DNA of 64,000 nt, taken from NCBI RefSeq assembly GCF_036373705.1, contig NW_027102737.1:1-64000 (forward strand). The letters run 5' to 3'. Positions 8,898 through 21,092 of this stretch are shown here, one piece after another. This stretch comes from Amia ocellicauda (lineage: Eukaryota > Chordata > Actinopteri > Amiiformes > Amiidae). Numbering within the stretch: the first letter of the stretch is position 1; the number at the start of each line of letters is the position of its first letter. The position numbers and the translations under genes are program-made. Below the pieces are notes generated by a model that saw only the letters and a program-made list of their open reading frames with translations, was not told where the DNA came from and did not search any database.

Positions 8898-9004
8898 TTT
8901 TCTCCGATCTATATAGAAGAGGATGTCTTTTATTGTAACAACCAGACATTTGATTCTGCACTGTCACTCACTCACTCATCTATCTATCTATCTATCTATC
9001 TATC
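8895..9004 (+). repeat. Flank module copy 2 (all units), unit 2
   Basis: Second copy of the module, differing at several sites (GTCTTTTATT for GCTATTATT; TTGATTCTG for TTGTGTCTG) and ending in (CTAT)n at 8978-9004, where the LINE leader begins. This is the only copy kept in short units, where it abuts the deletion filler. Confidence 0.6.
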
Positions 9005-9310
9005 GACTATTGACTATCGACATTTGCTGTCTGCCGCTGTGATTGTTGGGAGTGAGTGTGGAGGTGCAGGTGTGCATGTTTGCTGCTGCCAGGTTTGTTT
9101 GTGGTTTTTCTCCTCTACTTTTTTCGTTCTTTCTTTCTTTCTTTCTGAATGTGTCTTTGACAGTTTTGTAAGAGGTTTTTCTGAAGAGTTTCCCCATGCT
9201 GAGCTGACTCCTGCAGTCAGCGAAGCGATCGGGATGTCTGGGGCTGGGTCGGGGAGGGGGGGAATCAGAGTTTTTTATTCGAGACTTTAACACGTCGGCA
9301 TGGCGTTAAA

Positions 9311-10396
9311 GTGACCTCTGATGAGTTTTTGCCCGTGGAGGAGTGTGTTCTGGCGATCGGGCAAGTTGTCGGTTGTGAAAATATAAAGTCGGCAGCTCGT
9401 ATGAGCGGGTCTGTTGTGCTGTTTCTGAGCAGCATTGAGTTGGTCTCGCGTATCGTTGAGACTGGTATAGTGATCGGTGGTGTTTTGATCAATGTCACCC
9501 CACTAGCAGCTCCGGCCAGGAGAGTTACTTTGTCTAATGTCCCTCGTTTTCTGTCAAACGACCTATTAGAGAGGGAACTGGCGAGACATGGGTGGATAAT
9601 GTCGGGTTTGAAACGTATACCGCTGGGGTGTAAGTCACAGCAGTTGAAACATGTTGTTTCGTTCAGAAGGCAGGTATTCATGATTTTGAATGACATAAAT
9701 GGGGATCTGAACATTGTGCTTAAGTTCAAGGTTGATGGCAATGATTATGTTGTCTTTGTCACATCTGATTCTATGAAGTGCTTCAACTGCGGTAATGAAG
9801 GCCACACTGTTAGGCATTGCCCCGAGAAGGATCAGGATGAGGGTGCTGGTCCCAGTCGACGGGGGGGTCAGCCCAAGCAGGCCAGGTCGGGGAGTGGTGA
9901 GCAGCCCGGCCGCCCTACTAGCGGAGCAGCCGAAGTGGCAGAGGAGGCGAGAAGAGGGGCTGCGGGGGAGGCTGTTGAAGAGAGTGAGGGTCTGGAGGTC
10001 AAGGTACAGGAGAGTGTGGGCGCTGAGAGGACTTCCGACCGCGGCGGTACCGTGCCGACTGTGGAGGTCCCAGGTGTTAGCGGTGTGTCAGCTAATGTTT
10101 GTGGAGCATCAGACAGTACGGATGACAGCCGTTTAACTGGACTGGATGGCAGTATACAGCAGCAGGACGGGGCATCAGGTAGTGGAGTGGGGGTGAGCAG
10201 CGAGAGGGCTGGTGACCAGACTGAAAAGATGGAGACTGTGAAGACAACACTGAGCAGTGTGTGGGACACGGGAATGGAAGTGGGGACGGATCCTGGTCAG
10301 GACAGCAGGGTTTTTAAAGTGCCTGGGAAGAAACGCATTCGCAAATCTGAGGACGGTGCTTCTGCTAAAAAACGGAGTCCAGCTCCTGAGCCTTGA
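9311..10396 (+). CDS. LINE ORF1 frame, unit 2
   Basis: Same 361-codon frame, with the CCHC knuckle at residues 157-170 intact. Copy-specific residues are Val9 (LPVEE) and Lys in EVKVQ. Both recur only in unit 9, marking these two units as siblings. The out-of-frame ATG lies at 9234. Confidence 0.8.
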   Translation: MTSDEFLPVEECVLAIGQVVGCENIKSAARMSGSVVLFLSSIELVSRIVETGIVIGGVLINVTPLAAPARRVTLSNVPRFLSNDLLERELARHGWIMSGLKRIPLGCKSQQLKHVVSFRRQVFMILNDINGDLNIVLKFKVDGNDYVVFVTSDSMKCFNCGNEGHTVRHCPEKDQDEGAGPSRRGGQPKQARSGSGEQPGRPTSGAAEVAEEARRGAAGEAVEESEGLEVKVQESVGAERTSDRGGTVPTVEVPGVSGVSANVCGASDSTDDSRLTGLDGSIQQQDGASGSGVGVSSERAGDQTEKMETVKTTLSSVWDTGMEVGTDPGQDSRVFKVPGKKRIRKSEDGASAKKRSPAPEP

Positions 10397-11306
10397 TGAG
10401 TCAGTGTGCTCCCAGGAGATGCTCAAAGGAGCCTGCCTAAAACAGTGTGCTACCTAGAGATCCTGAAGTCACCCCCGCAACTCAAAAGCACCTGTGTTGC
10501 TCCCAGAAACAAAAGAGGAAAAACTGGAAAAACCAGTATACCAGTCAAGCAACTTAAGCTCAAGAAGGGAGGCAGCTTGACCAAGCCAGTTTAAGCTGAC
10601 AAGTTACTGTGACTGCCTATATTGTTTTTCATTTGTTTGTTTTTTATGACATTGGAGTTACAAGGTTCTGCACTGAACACAAATCTACTAAGAAGTGTCT
10701 CCTTAAAACTCAACCATAAAAGTAAAATAATAATAAAATAAAAAACTTCAGAAGGAATTATTTTCAACTGAGAGTTTGCTTGTACACTGTTACTTAACAA
10801 AAATATATTACACTGCACACAAATTATTTCTGACCAATCCAACATGGCCAAACGATATAAACAATGCACTTTTCTTGAACAACCCTGAACACAACTTTAT
10901 ACAGCAGGTCACACATCCTATGCATCATTATTTTCAGAGAAGATGCGTTTTGGAGGAATAGAAAATAAAATCTAAACAATAACAAAAGGCTTCCAGCAAA
11001 TGTGTTGCTTGGCCCCATAATAAGTATTTGAACTGTTTCAAAGTGAAAGCTTCAGACCATTTTGATGCGGTTTGCAAGTTAACAAGTTCTGCTGTCCAAA
11101 CATGACACTATCCGTAAGTTAGCCACTCAAAGTGACTTAATCATACCCTGCAGAACATCCTTCGAAATTAAGCTTTTTCTATGATAGCCTGCAGTGGTTT
11201 TCAACCCTGATCCCGAAGGGCCTCCTCTGACTCCAGCAAGTCTGCAACAGCAGCCACACATTCCTCAGCCCAGTTAAAATGAGGCTCATTTTCACAAGTT
11301 AAACAT

Positions 11307-13089
11307 TGTAGCGTAAGGTACACTTATAAATTTCAAGTAAAGAAGTGAATTTATAGTGTCACCATATCACGAATCCTGGAATCTTGTAGAACTCAATTTC
11401 TGTAATAATTGGACGCAGACACCAATTCCAAAGATATAAATTGTCAAATTTATTCAAAACAAAGACTAAATGTAGCACTACACTAATTATACAAAAGGGA
11501 AGAACTAATTAAAATTCAACTCTAGATCAACAAATCACTTCCGTGACCAAATCAAAGACCATGGGATTTCATATGATAACACAAATCGATTAACAAAAAA
11601 GGTTATAAACACATTGACTACAATACCGGTTAGTAAGACGAAGGTGAGTCTCTCGTTAGTATTATTAGTCAGACATTAAATAACTACGCAGGTTAGTATT
11701 TATGTCAGGTAACTTCTCGTTATATATATATCAGTCTCATTTACGTTTAGGTGCCGAGAAAGATCCTATCATTACTTGTTACCACACTTTCCCTTAACTG
11801 ATTATTATTCAATGATTTAGGATAGGCAGGGCCACCAATAATCTAATGTCTATTAACTTGTGTCAATTTCAGACTAAACAGTTAAACAGGAATGAGAAGA
11901 TATTTCTCGACGTTGACAGATTTTATTTCTAAAATTATCAACAAAACAGTTTAATGCAACACACATTTATATTTAAGAAAACTAAATGATATTACACATT
12001 CTAGAGTTATGAATCACAGATTAACATTTCTAATTGATTTCTCAAATGTCATGAATCATGAACTCCAAACTGTTAAACTTATCTGAACTTCGTCGCAGAG
12101 AGGCCTCTCTGGCTTCGGGCTCAGATAACAGCACACGGCACGAGGTCCGTGTGGTTTGGAACAAAGGCAGTCCGGTTCGGCTTTGTCCAAGAACTTCCAC
12201 TCAGTCGATGCACCTGGAAATTGGGGTTTCTCGAAAGTAGTGTCGTTTCCAAACAGATTTTCCACTGGTTTGAAGGCTCCAAGGTTGTGCACAAAATCTT
12301 CTTTGAGGAAAGCAGGGCCCTGTTTGTTCCAAGGGTCAAGTTTCTTAAGACTCAAATAGCTATTTAAATGACTGACACTTTCGTATACAGTCGACTTAGT
12401 CAATTGTCCAGCTGTATTCACTCCACTGATCAGGTGGGCACAGGCGGGCAGCGCAGTCTGTAAAGTTCTTTATTTAATAAAGTCCTTTAAAAGAATTCTT
12501 CGTACGGCTCAATCTCCTTCTCCCAGTTTAACTCTTCTGTTGCCGGCAAAGACTTGGTTGGTTTCTGGTTCCGGTTCTGGCAACAGAGCTACAGGTTGAG
12601 CTGTGGCAGCGAGTTACTGGTTCAGGTGAGAGAGAGAGAGAGAAAGACCGTCCGCTGTTCCTTATAGTCTGTCAGATCAATAGGTGATTGGTTCCTGAGT
12701 TCTTGAGATTGGATTTCGGTTTCAGCCCCCAGTGTCCTATTGGAGGGGGGCTTGATTTATGACTGATGTCAATCCATGCCATCTTTTGGAAATGCCGGTT
12801 GGCCCGGGTTCGTAGCTCTATGTCGGGATTTCGGCTCTCGTCCACTTCAAAGAGTTTTTATCACCTACAGGCCCCTTTCTCCAGACATCTCATAGCAGAA
12901 TTCCAAACTATTTGGCCTCTTCTTGGTGCCATCCTCCCCAAAACTGTCACTTTGATGCAAACCAGTTCCAAGCTGATGAGCTAAGGAAATCTGATAACTT
13001 TGGGGGGGGAGAGGTCTTCTTTAGATCAGTGCTTCAGCTCAGAGCCCAAATGCTCTTATCAGGGACTCTGTTCCCAACATAACGCTACA
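11307..13089 (-). mobile_element. Putative solo LTR, unit 3
   Basis: 1,783 bp, same termini and same flanking sequence as every other copy, showing one insertion event before amplification of the unit. Confidence 0.6.
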
Positions 13090-14327
13090 TGAGTAATCGG
13101 GCTCTAAATAGCCCCAGGCGTTTCTCCTGCAGTTCTTCCTTCTTTCCACTGCTAGCACTGCCTTTGTGAAGGCGGATGGGGCTTGTGAGAAGTCAACAGC
13201 GTGTCTACCGAAAAGGGTGTCTGACTCCTGGTTTTGGATCCGGAAGGGTTGATAACAAACTGAAACGGTTACAATATGATACTGCTTAAATTAACTGTGG
13301 ATATAGATTGTGATCGTGCTCGGCTAAGGTGTGCTTTCAGTCCGCACACAAAACATTTCAGTCGTCTAATCAAATCGAATAAAACAGCGAGGATAGCATG
13401 TTCGATCCGTGTGCTATTGTTTTTCAACAAGTGTAATGCCCTTTGTAACGTTTAACCGATTCGTTGAATAGAGCTTGTTATAGGATATTGTGAACTGAAC
13501 CTATTTTGCTGTGAATTTATATTGAGTGCGAATAGTTTATTGTGTCTGGTCGCGGTCTGTCTGCACTAAATAAATGATTTGTATCAAGTCATTTTTTAGT
13601 TTGTCTGTCTACTTTTTTACCTTGCGACTAAAGGCCACTCCTTGCACTTCACACATTTGCCCTTTTAATTACTCCCTTACTGACATACTTTAACATGCAA
13701 TGTGCGTGTGATAATAGTTTTAGCAGCCTGTTGCCATTCAGGTGAGACGATACCTAGAAAATCCGTTCTCAGGAGAATTGTGTTTCTTTGCTGATCACGT
13801 TCTATGTCGCTTTTTACACAGTTCTTACAAGTGGCACATTGGGGATGAGGAGCAGTGCATGCTGACCCGCATAGCTGTGGACTTCTGCATGGCATGGGGT
13901 CACAGGTCATTCCAAGTATTTCAAGACACGAGCAAATGTGTGGACACATTGCGTAGGTTGTGTTGGCCCAACCCTCACAGATTGTGCCAAGTCAAGTAGA
14001 GATGCATGTTGTCCTGTTCTAAAGTGACACGTCGTCAACAGCAAAAACATCTCTCAGAGTTCCAGGAATTCCTTGATTGCATTGCTTGCCTTTCCTCAGG
14101 AAGACAACACTTGCCAGGCTGGATATTTGCCAAAGGAAGCCAAGAGGACAGGACACCACACCTAGATGCAACTGCATATCTCATTGTCACCAGGAAGGCC
14201 CGCCGCAAGTGACCCACCACAGACAGCACTCTGGGCGCAACTTGGCTCACTCGGGACCTGGCCGTGCGACAGAGCGAGACGTGTGCGTAGAGAAGAAACC
14301 TTTGGCGTGAGTGTGAGCATCAAGCTT

Positions 14328-14399
14328 GGTTCCATGGTGTAATGGTTAGCACTCTGGACTTTGAATCCAGCGATCCGAGTTCAAGTCTCGGTGGGACCT
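14328..14399 (+). tRNA. tRNA-Gln (anticodon UUG), unit 3
   Basis: Complete 72-nt cloverleaf; the anticodon loop CTTTGAA reads UUG. The anticodon stem CTGGA/TCCAG and T stem CCGAG/CTCGG are perfect. The 5' flank is the TTG-type (ggcgtgagtgtgag), 6 bp longer than the CTG-type flank. Confidence 0.93.
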
Positions 14400-14565
14400 G
14401 GGCCCCATGGCTGGGGCAGCGGCGGCAAAGCGGTGGTCTCCCTGGGTGAGGGCCTGTGTCTGTTATCAGGGCCGTTTACGTTCTTCTTGGGAGGCTTGGA
14501 GACGAAGTGGCGAGACCTCCGGGTTGGCGTGCTGCGTTCACCTTCCTGAAACACCGAGGCCTGGG

Positions 14566-14577
14566 GCCCCCTGGTGG
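14566..14577 (-). promoter_or_regulatory. CTCF core motif, unit 3
   Basis: Same perfect core and same spacing to tRNA-Gln. A substitution a few bases to the right (GACTGCGC for GACTGCGT) creates an extra CpG. Confidence 0.65.
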
Positions 14578-14731
14578 CGACTGCGCGGCTTTAACGGAGA
14601 AGGTGCCTGTGTTGAACCCTTCTTGGAAATAATGGTTTTCCCCGATCTATATAGAAGAGGATGGCTATTATTGTAACAACCAGACATTTGTGTCTGCACT
14701 GTCACTCACTCATCTATCTATCTCTATCTCT

Positions 14732-14790
14732 ACAGTGGTAGAGGTCTCGCCTGCCACTCGGGATTCCTTTGCTTGATTCGCGGCCACTGG
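14732..14790 (+). pseudogene. tRNA-Gly(GCC) remnant, unit 3
   Basis: Same 59-bp truncated remnant, same boundaries, followed by the TTTT run. Confidence 0.75.
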
Positions 14791-14870
14791 TTTTCTCCGA
14801 TCTATATAGAAGAGGATGTCTTTTATTGTAACAACCAGACATTTGATTCTGCACTGTCACTGACTCACTC

Positions 14871-14901
<31 letters not shown>
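14871..14901 (+). repeat. (CTAT)n microsatellite at the LINE 5' edge
   Basis: 31 bp in units 3, 5, 7 and 10; 27 bp in units 1, 2, 8, 9 and 11; 19 bp in units 4 and 6. Every difference is a whole number of 4-bp repeats. Confidence 0.85.
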
Positions 14902-15207
14902 GACTATTGACTATCGACATTTGCTGTCTGCCGCTGTGATTGTTGGGAGTGAGTGTGGAGGTGCAGGTGTGCATGTTTGCTGCTGCCAGGTTTGTTTGTG
15001 GTTTTTCTCCTCTACTTTTTTCGTTCTTTCTTTCTTTCTTTCTGAATGTGTCTTTGACAGTTTTGTAAGAGGTTTTTCTGAAGAGTTTCCCCATGCTGAG
15101 CTGACTCCTGCAGTCAGCGAAGTGATCGGGTTGTCTGGGGCTGGGTCGGGGAGGGGGGGAATCAGAGTTTTTTATTCGAGACTTTAACACGTCGGCATGG
15201 CGTTAAA

Positions 15208-16293
15208 GTGACCTCTGATGAGTTTTTGCCCCTGGAGGAGTGTGTTCTGGCGATCGGGCAAGTTGTCGGTTGTGAAAATATAAAGTCGGCAGCTCGTATG
15301 AGCGGGTCTGTTGTGCTGTTTCTGAGCAGCATTGAGTTGGTCTCGCGTATCGTTGAGACTGGTATAGTGATCGGTGGTGTTTTGATCAATGTCACCCCAC
15401 TAGCAGCTCCGGCCAGGAGAGTTACTTTGTCTAATGTCCCTCGTTTTCTGTCAAACGACCTATTAGAGAGGGAACTGGCGAGACATGGGTGGATAATGTC
15501 GGGTTTGAAACGTATACCGCTGGGGTGTAAGTCACAGCAGTTGAAACATGTTGTTTCGTTCAGAAGTCAGGTATTCATGATTTTGAATGACATAAATGGG
15601 GATCTGAACATTGTGCTTAAGTTCAAGGTTGATGGCAATGATTATGTTGTCTTTGTCACATCTGATTCTATGAAGTGCTTCAACTGCGGTAATGAAGGCC
15701 ACACTGTTAGGCATTGCCCCGAGAAGGATCAGGATGAGGGTGCTGGTCCCAGTCGACGGGGGGGTCAGCCCAAGCAGGCCAGGTCGGGGAGTGGTGAGCA
15801 GCCCGGCCGCCCTACTAGCGGAGCAGCCGAAGTGGCAGAGGAGGCGAGAAGAGGGGCTGCGGGGGAGGCTGTTGAAGAGAGTGAGGGTCTGGAGGTCCAG
15901 GTACAGGAGAGTGTGGGCGCTGAGAGGACTTCCGACCGCGGCGGTACCGTGCCGACTGTGGAGGTCCCAGGTGTTAGCGGTGTGTCAGCTAATGTTTGTG
16001 GAGCATCAGACAGTACGGATGACAGCCGTTTAACTGGACTGGATGGCAGTATACAGCAGCAGGACGGGGCATCAGGTAGTGGAGTGGGGGTGAGCAGCGA
16101 GAGGGCTGGTGACCAGACTGAAAAGATGGAGACTGTGAAGACAACACTGAGCAGTGTGTGGGACACGGGAATGGAAGTGGGGACGGATCCTGGTCAGGAC
16201 AGCAGGGTTTTTAAAGTGCCTGGGAAGAAACGCATTCGCAAATCTGAGGACGGTGCTTCTGCTAAAAAACGGAGTCCAGCTCCTGAGCCTTGA
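15208..16293 (+). CDS. LINE ORF1 frame, unit 3
   Basis: Open over 361 codons. Ser replaces Arg at residue 120 (FRSQVF), shared with units 5 and 10 only. In these three units the out-of-frame ATG codon reads TTG (IGLSGAG), so even the short leader frame has lost its start. Confidence 0.8.
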   Translation: MTSDEFLPLEECVLAIGQVVGCENIKSAARMSGSVVLFLSSIELVSRIVETGIVIGGVLINVTPLAAPARRVTLSNVPRFLSNDLLERELARHGWIMSGLKRIPLGCKSQQLKHVVSFRSQVFMILNDINGDLNIVLKFKVDGNDYVVFVTSDSMKCFNCGNEGHTVRHCPEKDQDEGAGPSRRGGQPKQARSGSGEQPGRPTSGAAEVAEEARRGAAGEAVEESEGLEVQVQESVGAERTSDRGGTVPTVEVPGVSGVSANVCGASDSTDDSRLTGLDGSIQQQDGASGSGVGVSSERAGDQTEKMETVKTTLSSVWDTGMEVGTDPGQDSRVFKVPGKKRIRKSEDGASAKKRSPAPEP

Positions 16294-17203
16294 TGAGTCA
16301 GTGTGCTCCCAGGAGATGCTCAAAGGAGCCTGCCTAAAACAGTGTGCTACCTAGAGATCCTGAAGTCACCCCCGCAACTCAAAAGCACCTGTGTTGCTCC
16401 CAGAAACAAAAGAGGAAAAACTGGAAAAACCAGTATACCAGTCAAGCAACTTAAGCTCAAGAAGGGAGGCAGCTTGACCAAGCCAGTTTAAGCTGACAAG
16501 TTACTGTGACTGCCTATATTGTTTTTCATTTGTTTGTTTTTTATGACATTGGAGTTACAAGGTTCTGCACTGAACACAAATCTACTAAGAAGTGTCTCCT
16601 TAAAACTCAACCATAAAAGTAAAATAATAATAAAATAAAAAACTTCAGAAGGAATTATTTTCAACTGAGAGTTTGCTTGTACACTGTTACTTAACAAAAA
16701 TATATTACACTGCACACAAATTATTTCTGACCAATCCAACATGGCCAAACGATATAAACAATGCACTTTTCTTGAACAACCCTGAACACAACTTTATACA
16801 GCAGGTCACACATCCTATGCATCATTATTTTCAGAGAAGATGCGTTTTGGAGGAATAGAAAATAAAATCTAAACAATAACAAAAGGCTTCCAGCAAATGT
16901 GTTGCTTGGCCCCATAATAAGTATTTGAACTGTTTCAAAGTGAAAGCTTCAGACCATTTTGATGCGGTTTGCAAGTTAACAAGTTCTGCTGTCCAAACAT
17001 GACACTATCCGTAAGTTAGCCACTCAAAGTGACTTAATCATACCCTGAAGAACATCCTTCGAAATTAAGCTTTTTCTATGATAGCCTGCAGTGGTTTTCA
17101 ACCCTGATCCCGAAGGGCCTCCTCTGACTCCAGCAAGTCTGCAACAGCAGCCACACATTCCTCAGCCCAGTTAAAATGAGGCTCATTTTCACAAGTTAAA
17201 CAT

Positions 17204-18986
17204 TGTAGCGTAAGGTACACTTATAAATTTCAAGTAAAGAAGTGAATTTATAGTGTCACCTTATCACGAATCCTGGAATCTTGTAGAACTCAATTTCTGT
17301 AATAATTGGACGCAGACACCAATTCCAAAGATATAAATTGTCAAATTTATTCAAAACAAAGACTAAATGTAGCACTACACTAATTATACAAAAGGGAAGA
17401 ACTAATTAAAATTCAACTCTAGATCAACAAATCACTTCCGTGACCAAATCAAAGACCATGGGATTTCATATGATAACACAAATCGATTAACAAAAAAGGT
17501 TATAAACACATTGACTACAATACCGGTTAGTAAGACGAAGGTGAGTCTCTCGTTAGTATTATTAGTCAGACATTAAATAACTACGCAGGTTAGAATTTAT
17601 GTCAGGTAACTTCTCGTTATATATATATCAGTCTCATTTACGTTTAGGTGCCGAGAAAGATCCTATCATTACTTGTTACCACACTTTCCCTTAACTGATT
17701 ATTATTCAATGATTTAGGATAGGCAGGGCCACCAATAATCTAATGTCTATTAACTTGTGTCAATTTCAGACTAAACAGTTAAACAGGAATGAGAAGATAT
17801 TTCTCGACGTTGACAGATTTTATTTCTAAAATTATCAACAAAACAGTTTAATGCAACACACATTTATATTTAAGAAAACTAAATGATATTACACATTCTA
17901 GAGTTATGAATCACAGATTAACATTTCTAATTGATTTCTCAAATGTCATGAATCATGAACTCCAAACTGTTAAACTTATCTGAACTTCGTCACAGAGAGG
18001 CCTCTCTGGCTTCGGGCTCAGATAACAGCACACGGCACGAGGTCCGTGTGGTTTGGAACAAAGGCAGTCCGGTTCGGCTTTGTCCAAGAACTTCCACTCA
18101 GTCGATGCACCTGGAAATTGGGGTTTCTCGAAAGTAGTGTCGTTTCCAAACAGATTTTCCACTGGTTTGAAGGCTCCAAGATTGTGCACAAAATCTTCTT
18201 TGAGGAAAGCAGGGCCCTGTTTGTTCCAAGGGTCAAGTTTCTTAAGACTCAAATAGCTATTTAAATGACTGACACTTTCGTATACAGTCGACTTAGTCAA
18301 TTGTCCAGCTGTATTCACTCCACTGATCAGGTGGGCACAGGCGGGCAGCGCAGTCTGTAAAGTTCTTTATTTAATAAAGTCCTTTAAAAGAATTCTTCGT
18401 ACGGCTCAATCTCCTTCTCCCAGTTTAACTCTTCTGTTGCCGGCAAAGACTTGGTTGGTTTCTGGTTCCGGTTCTGGCAACAGAGCTACAGGTTGAGCTG
18501 TGGCAGCGAGTTACTGGTTCAGGTGAGAGAGAGAGAGAGAAAGACCGTCCGCTGTTCCTTATAGTCTGTCAGATCAATAGGTGATTGGTTCCTGAGTTCT
18601 TGAGATTGGATTTCGGTTTCAGCCCCCAGTGTCCTATTGGAGGGGGGCTTGATTTATGACTGATGTCAATCCATGCCATCTTTTGGAAATGCCGGTTGGC
18701 CCGGGTTCGTAGCTCTATGTCGGGATTTCGGCTCTCGTCCACTTCAAAGAGTTTTTATCACCTACAGGCCCCTTTCTCCAGACATCTCATAGCAGAATTC
18801 CAAACTATTTGGCCTCTTCTTGGTGCCATCCTCCCCAAAACTGTCACTTTGATGCAAACCAGTTCCAAGCTGATGAGCTAAGGAAATCTGATAACTTTGG
18901 GGGGGGAGAGGTCTTCTTTAGATCAGTGCTTCAGCTCAGAGCCCAAATGCTCTTATCAGGGACTCTGTTCCCAACATAACGCTACA
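17204..18986 (-). mobile_element. Putative solo LTR, unit 4
   Basis: 1,783 bp with intact inverted ends; shares left-third variants with the LTRs of units 2, 6 and 7. Confidence 0.6.
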
Positions 18987-20224
18987 TGAGTAATCGGGCT
19001 CTAAATAGCCCCAGGCGTTTCTCCTGCAGTTCTTCCTTCTTTCCACTGCTAGCACTGCCTTTGTGAAGGCGGATGGGGCTTGTGAGAAGTCAACAGCGTG
19101 TCTACCGAAAAGGGTGTCTGACTCCTGGTTTTGGATCCGGAAGGGTTGATAACAAACTGAAACGGTTACAATATGATACTGCTTAAATTAACTGTGGATA
19201 TAGATTGTGATCGTGCTCGGCTAAGGTGTGCTTTCAGTCCGCACACAAAACATTTCAGTCGTCTAATCAAATCGAATAAAACAGCGAGGATAGCATGTTC
19301 GATCCGTGTGCTATTGTTTTTCAACAAGTGTAATGCCCTTTGTAACGTTTAACCGATTCGTTGAATAGAGCTTGTTATAGGATATTGTGAACTGAACCTA
19401 TTTTGCTGTGAATTTATATTGAGTGCGAATAGTTTATTGTGTCTGGTCGCGGTCTGTCTGCACTAAATAAATGATTTGTATCAAGTCATTTTTTAGTTTG
19501 TCTGTCTACTTTTTTACCTTGCGACTAAAGGCCACTCCTTGCACTTCACACATTTGCCCTTTTAATTACTCCCTTACTGACATACTTTAACATGCAATGT
19601 GCGTGTGATAATAGTTTTAGCAGCCTGTTGCCATTCAGGTGAGACGATACCTAGAAAATCCGTTCTCAGGAGAATTGTGTTTCTTTGCTGATCACGTTCT
19701 ATGTCGCTTTTTACACAGTTCTTACAAGTGGCACATTGGGGATGAGGAGCAGTGCATGCTGACACGCATAGCTGTGGACTTCTGCATGGCATGGGGTCAC
19801 AGGTCATTCCAAGTATTTCAAGACACGAGCAAATGTGTGGACACATTGCGTAGGTTGTGTTGGCCCAACCCTCACAGATTGTGCCAAGTCAAGTAGAGAT
19901 GCATGTTGTCCTGTTCTAAAGTGACACGTCGTCAACAGCAAAAACATCTCTCAGAGTTCCAGGAATTCCTTGATTGCATTGCTTGCCTTTCCTCAGGAAG
20001 ACAACACTTGCCAGGCTGGATATTTGCCAAAGGAAGCCAAGAGGACAGGACACCACACCTAGATGCAACTGCATATCTCATTGTCACCAGGAAGGCCCGC
20101 CGCAAGTGACCCACCACAGACAGCACTCTGGGCGCAACTTGGCTCACTCGGGACCTGGCCGTGCGACAGAGCGAGACGTGTGCGTAGAGAAGAAACCTTT
20201 GGCGTGAGTGTGAGCATCAAGCTT

Positions 20225-20296
20225 GGTTCCATGGTGTAATGGTTAGCACTCTGGACTTTGAATCCAGCGATCCGAGTTCAAGTCTCGGTGGGACCT
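20225..20296 (+). tRNA. tRNA-Gln (anticodon UUG), unit 4
   Basis: Identical tRNA body to the unit 3 copy, with all stems paired and A and B boxes intact. Confidence 0.93.
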
Positions 20297-20462
20297 GGGC
20301 CCCATGGCTGGGGCAGCGGCGGCAAAGCGGTGGTCTCCCTGGGTGAGGGCCTGTGTCTGCGATCAGGGCCGTTTACGTTCTTCTTGGGAGGCTTGGAGAC
20401 GAAGTGGCGAGACCTCCGGGTTGGCGTGCTGCGTTCACCTTCCTGAAACACCGAGTCCTGGG

Positions 20463-20474
20463 GCCCCCTGGTGG
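20463..20474 (-). promoter_or_regulatory. CTCF core motif, unit 4
   Basis: Core unchanged. Eight bases to its left GAGTCCTGG replaces GAGGCCTGG, outside the core. Confidence 0.65.
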
Positions 20475-20628
20475 CGACTGCGTGGCTTTAACGGAGAAGG
20501 TGCCTGTGTTGAACCCTTCTTGGAAATAATGGTTTTCCCCGATCTATATAGAAGAGGATGGCTATTATTGTAACAACCAGACATTTGTGTCTGCACTGTC
20601 ACTCACTCATCTATCTATCTCTATCTCT

Positions 20629-20687
20629 ACAGTGGTAGAGGTCTCGCCTGCCACTCGGGATTCCTTTGCTTGATTCGCGGCCACTGG
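20629..20687 (+). pseudogene. tRNA-Gly(GCC) remnant, unit 4
   Basis: Same 59-bp truncated remnant. The flank module to its right differs slightly (TTTATAGATG in place of TATATAGAAG). Confidence 0.75.
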
Positions 20688-21092
20688 TTTTCTCCGATCT
20701 TTATAGATGAGGATGTCTTTTATTGTAACAACCAGACATTTGATTCTGCACTGTCACTCACTCACTCATCTATCTATCTATCTATCGACTATTGACTATC
20801 GACATTTGCTGTCTGCCGCTGTGATTGTTGGGAGTGAGTGTGGAGGTGCAGGTGTGCATGTTTGCTGCTGCCAGGTTTGTTTGTGGTTTTTCTCCTCTAC
20901 TTTTTTCGTTCTTTCTTTCTTTCTTTCTGAATGTGTCTTTGACAGTTTTGTAAGAGGTTTTTCTGAAGAGTTTCCCCATGCTGAGCTGACTCCTGCAGTC
21001 AGCGAAGTGATCGGGATGTCTGGGGCTGGGTCGGGGAGGGGGGGAATCAGAGTTTTTTATTCGAGACTTTAACACGTCGGCATGGCGTTAAA

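Larger units (their letters stand above)
4895..10781 (+). repeat. Array unit 2 (long, CTG-type, 5,887 bp)
   Basis: Full-length unit. LTR 5420-7202, unassigned 7203-7870, pre-tRNA segment 7871-8434, tRNA-Gln 8435-8506, CTCF core 8673-8684, flank module copies 8740-8838 and 8895-9004, tRNA-Gly remnant 8839-8897, (CTAT)n 8978-9004, ORF1 9311-10396. It shares private ORF1 and tRNA variants with unit 9, 39.26 kb away. It has the 14-bp-deleted allele after ORF1. Confidence 0.95.
10782..16678 (+). repeat. Array unit 3 (long, TTG-type, 5,897 bp)
   Basis: LTR 11307-13089, unassigned 13090-13757, pre-tRNA segment 13758-14327, tRNA-Gln 14328-14399, CTCF core 14566-14577, tRNA-Gly remnant 14732-14790, (CTAT)n 14871-14901, ORF1 15208-16293. 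Its ORF1 variants (Ser120) and long (CTAT)n tract are shared with units 5 and 10. It has the 14-bp-deleted allele after ORF1. Confidence 0.95.
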
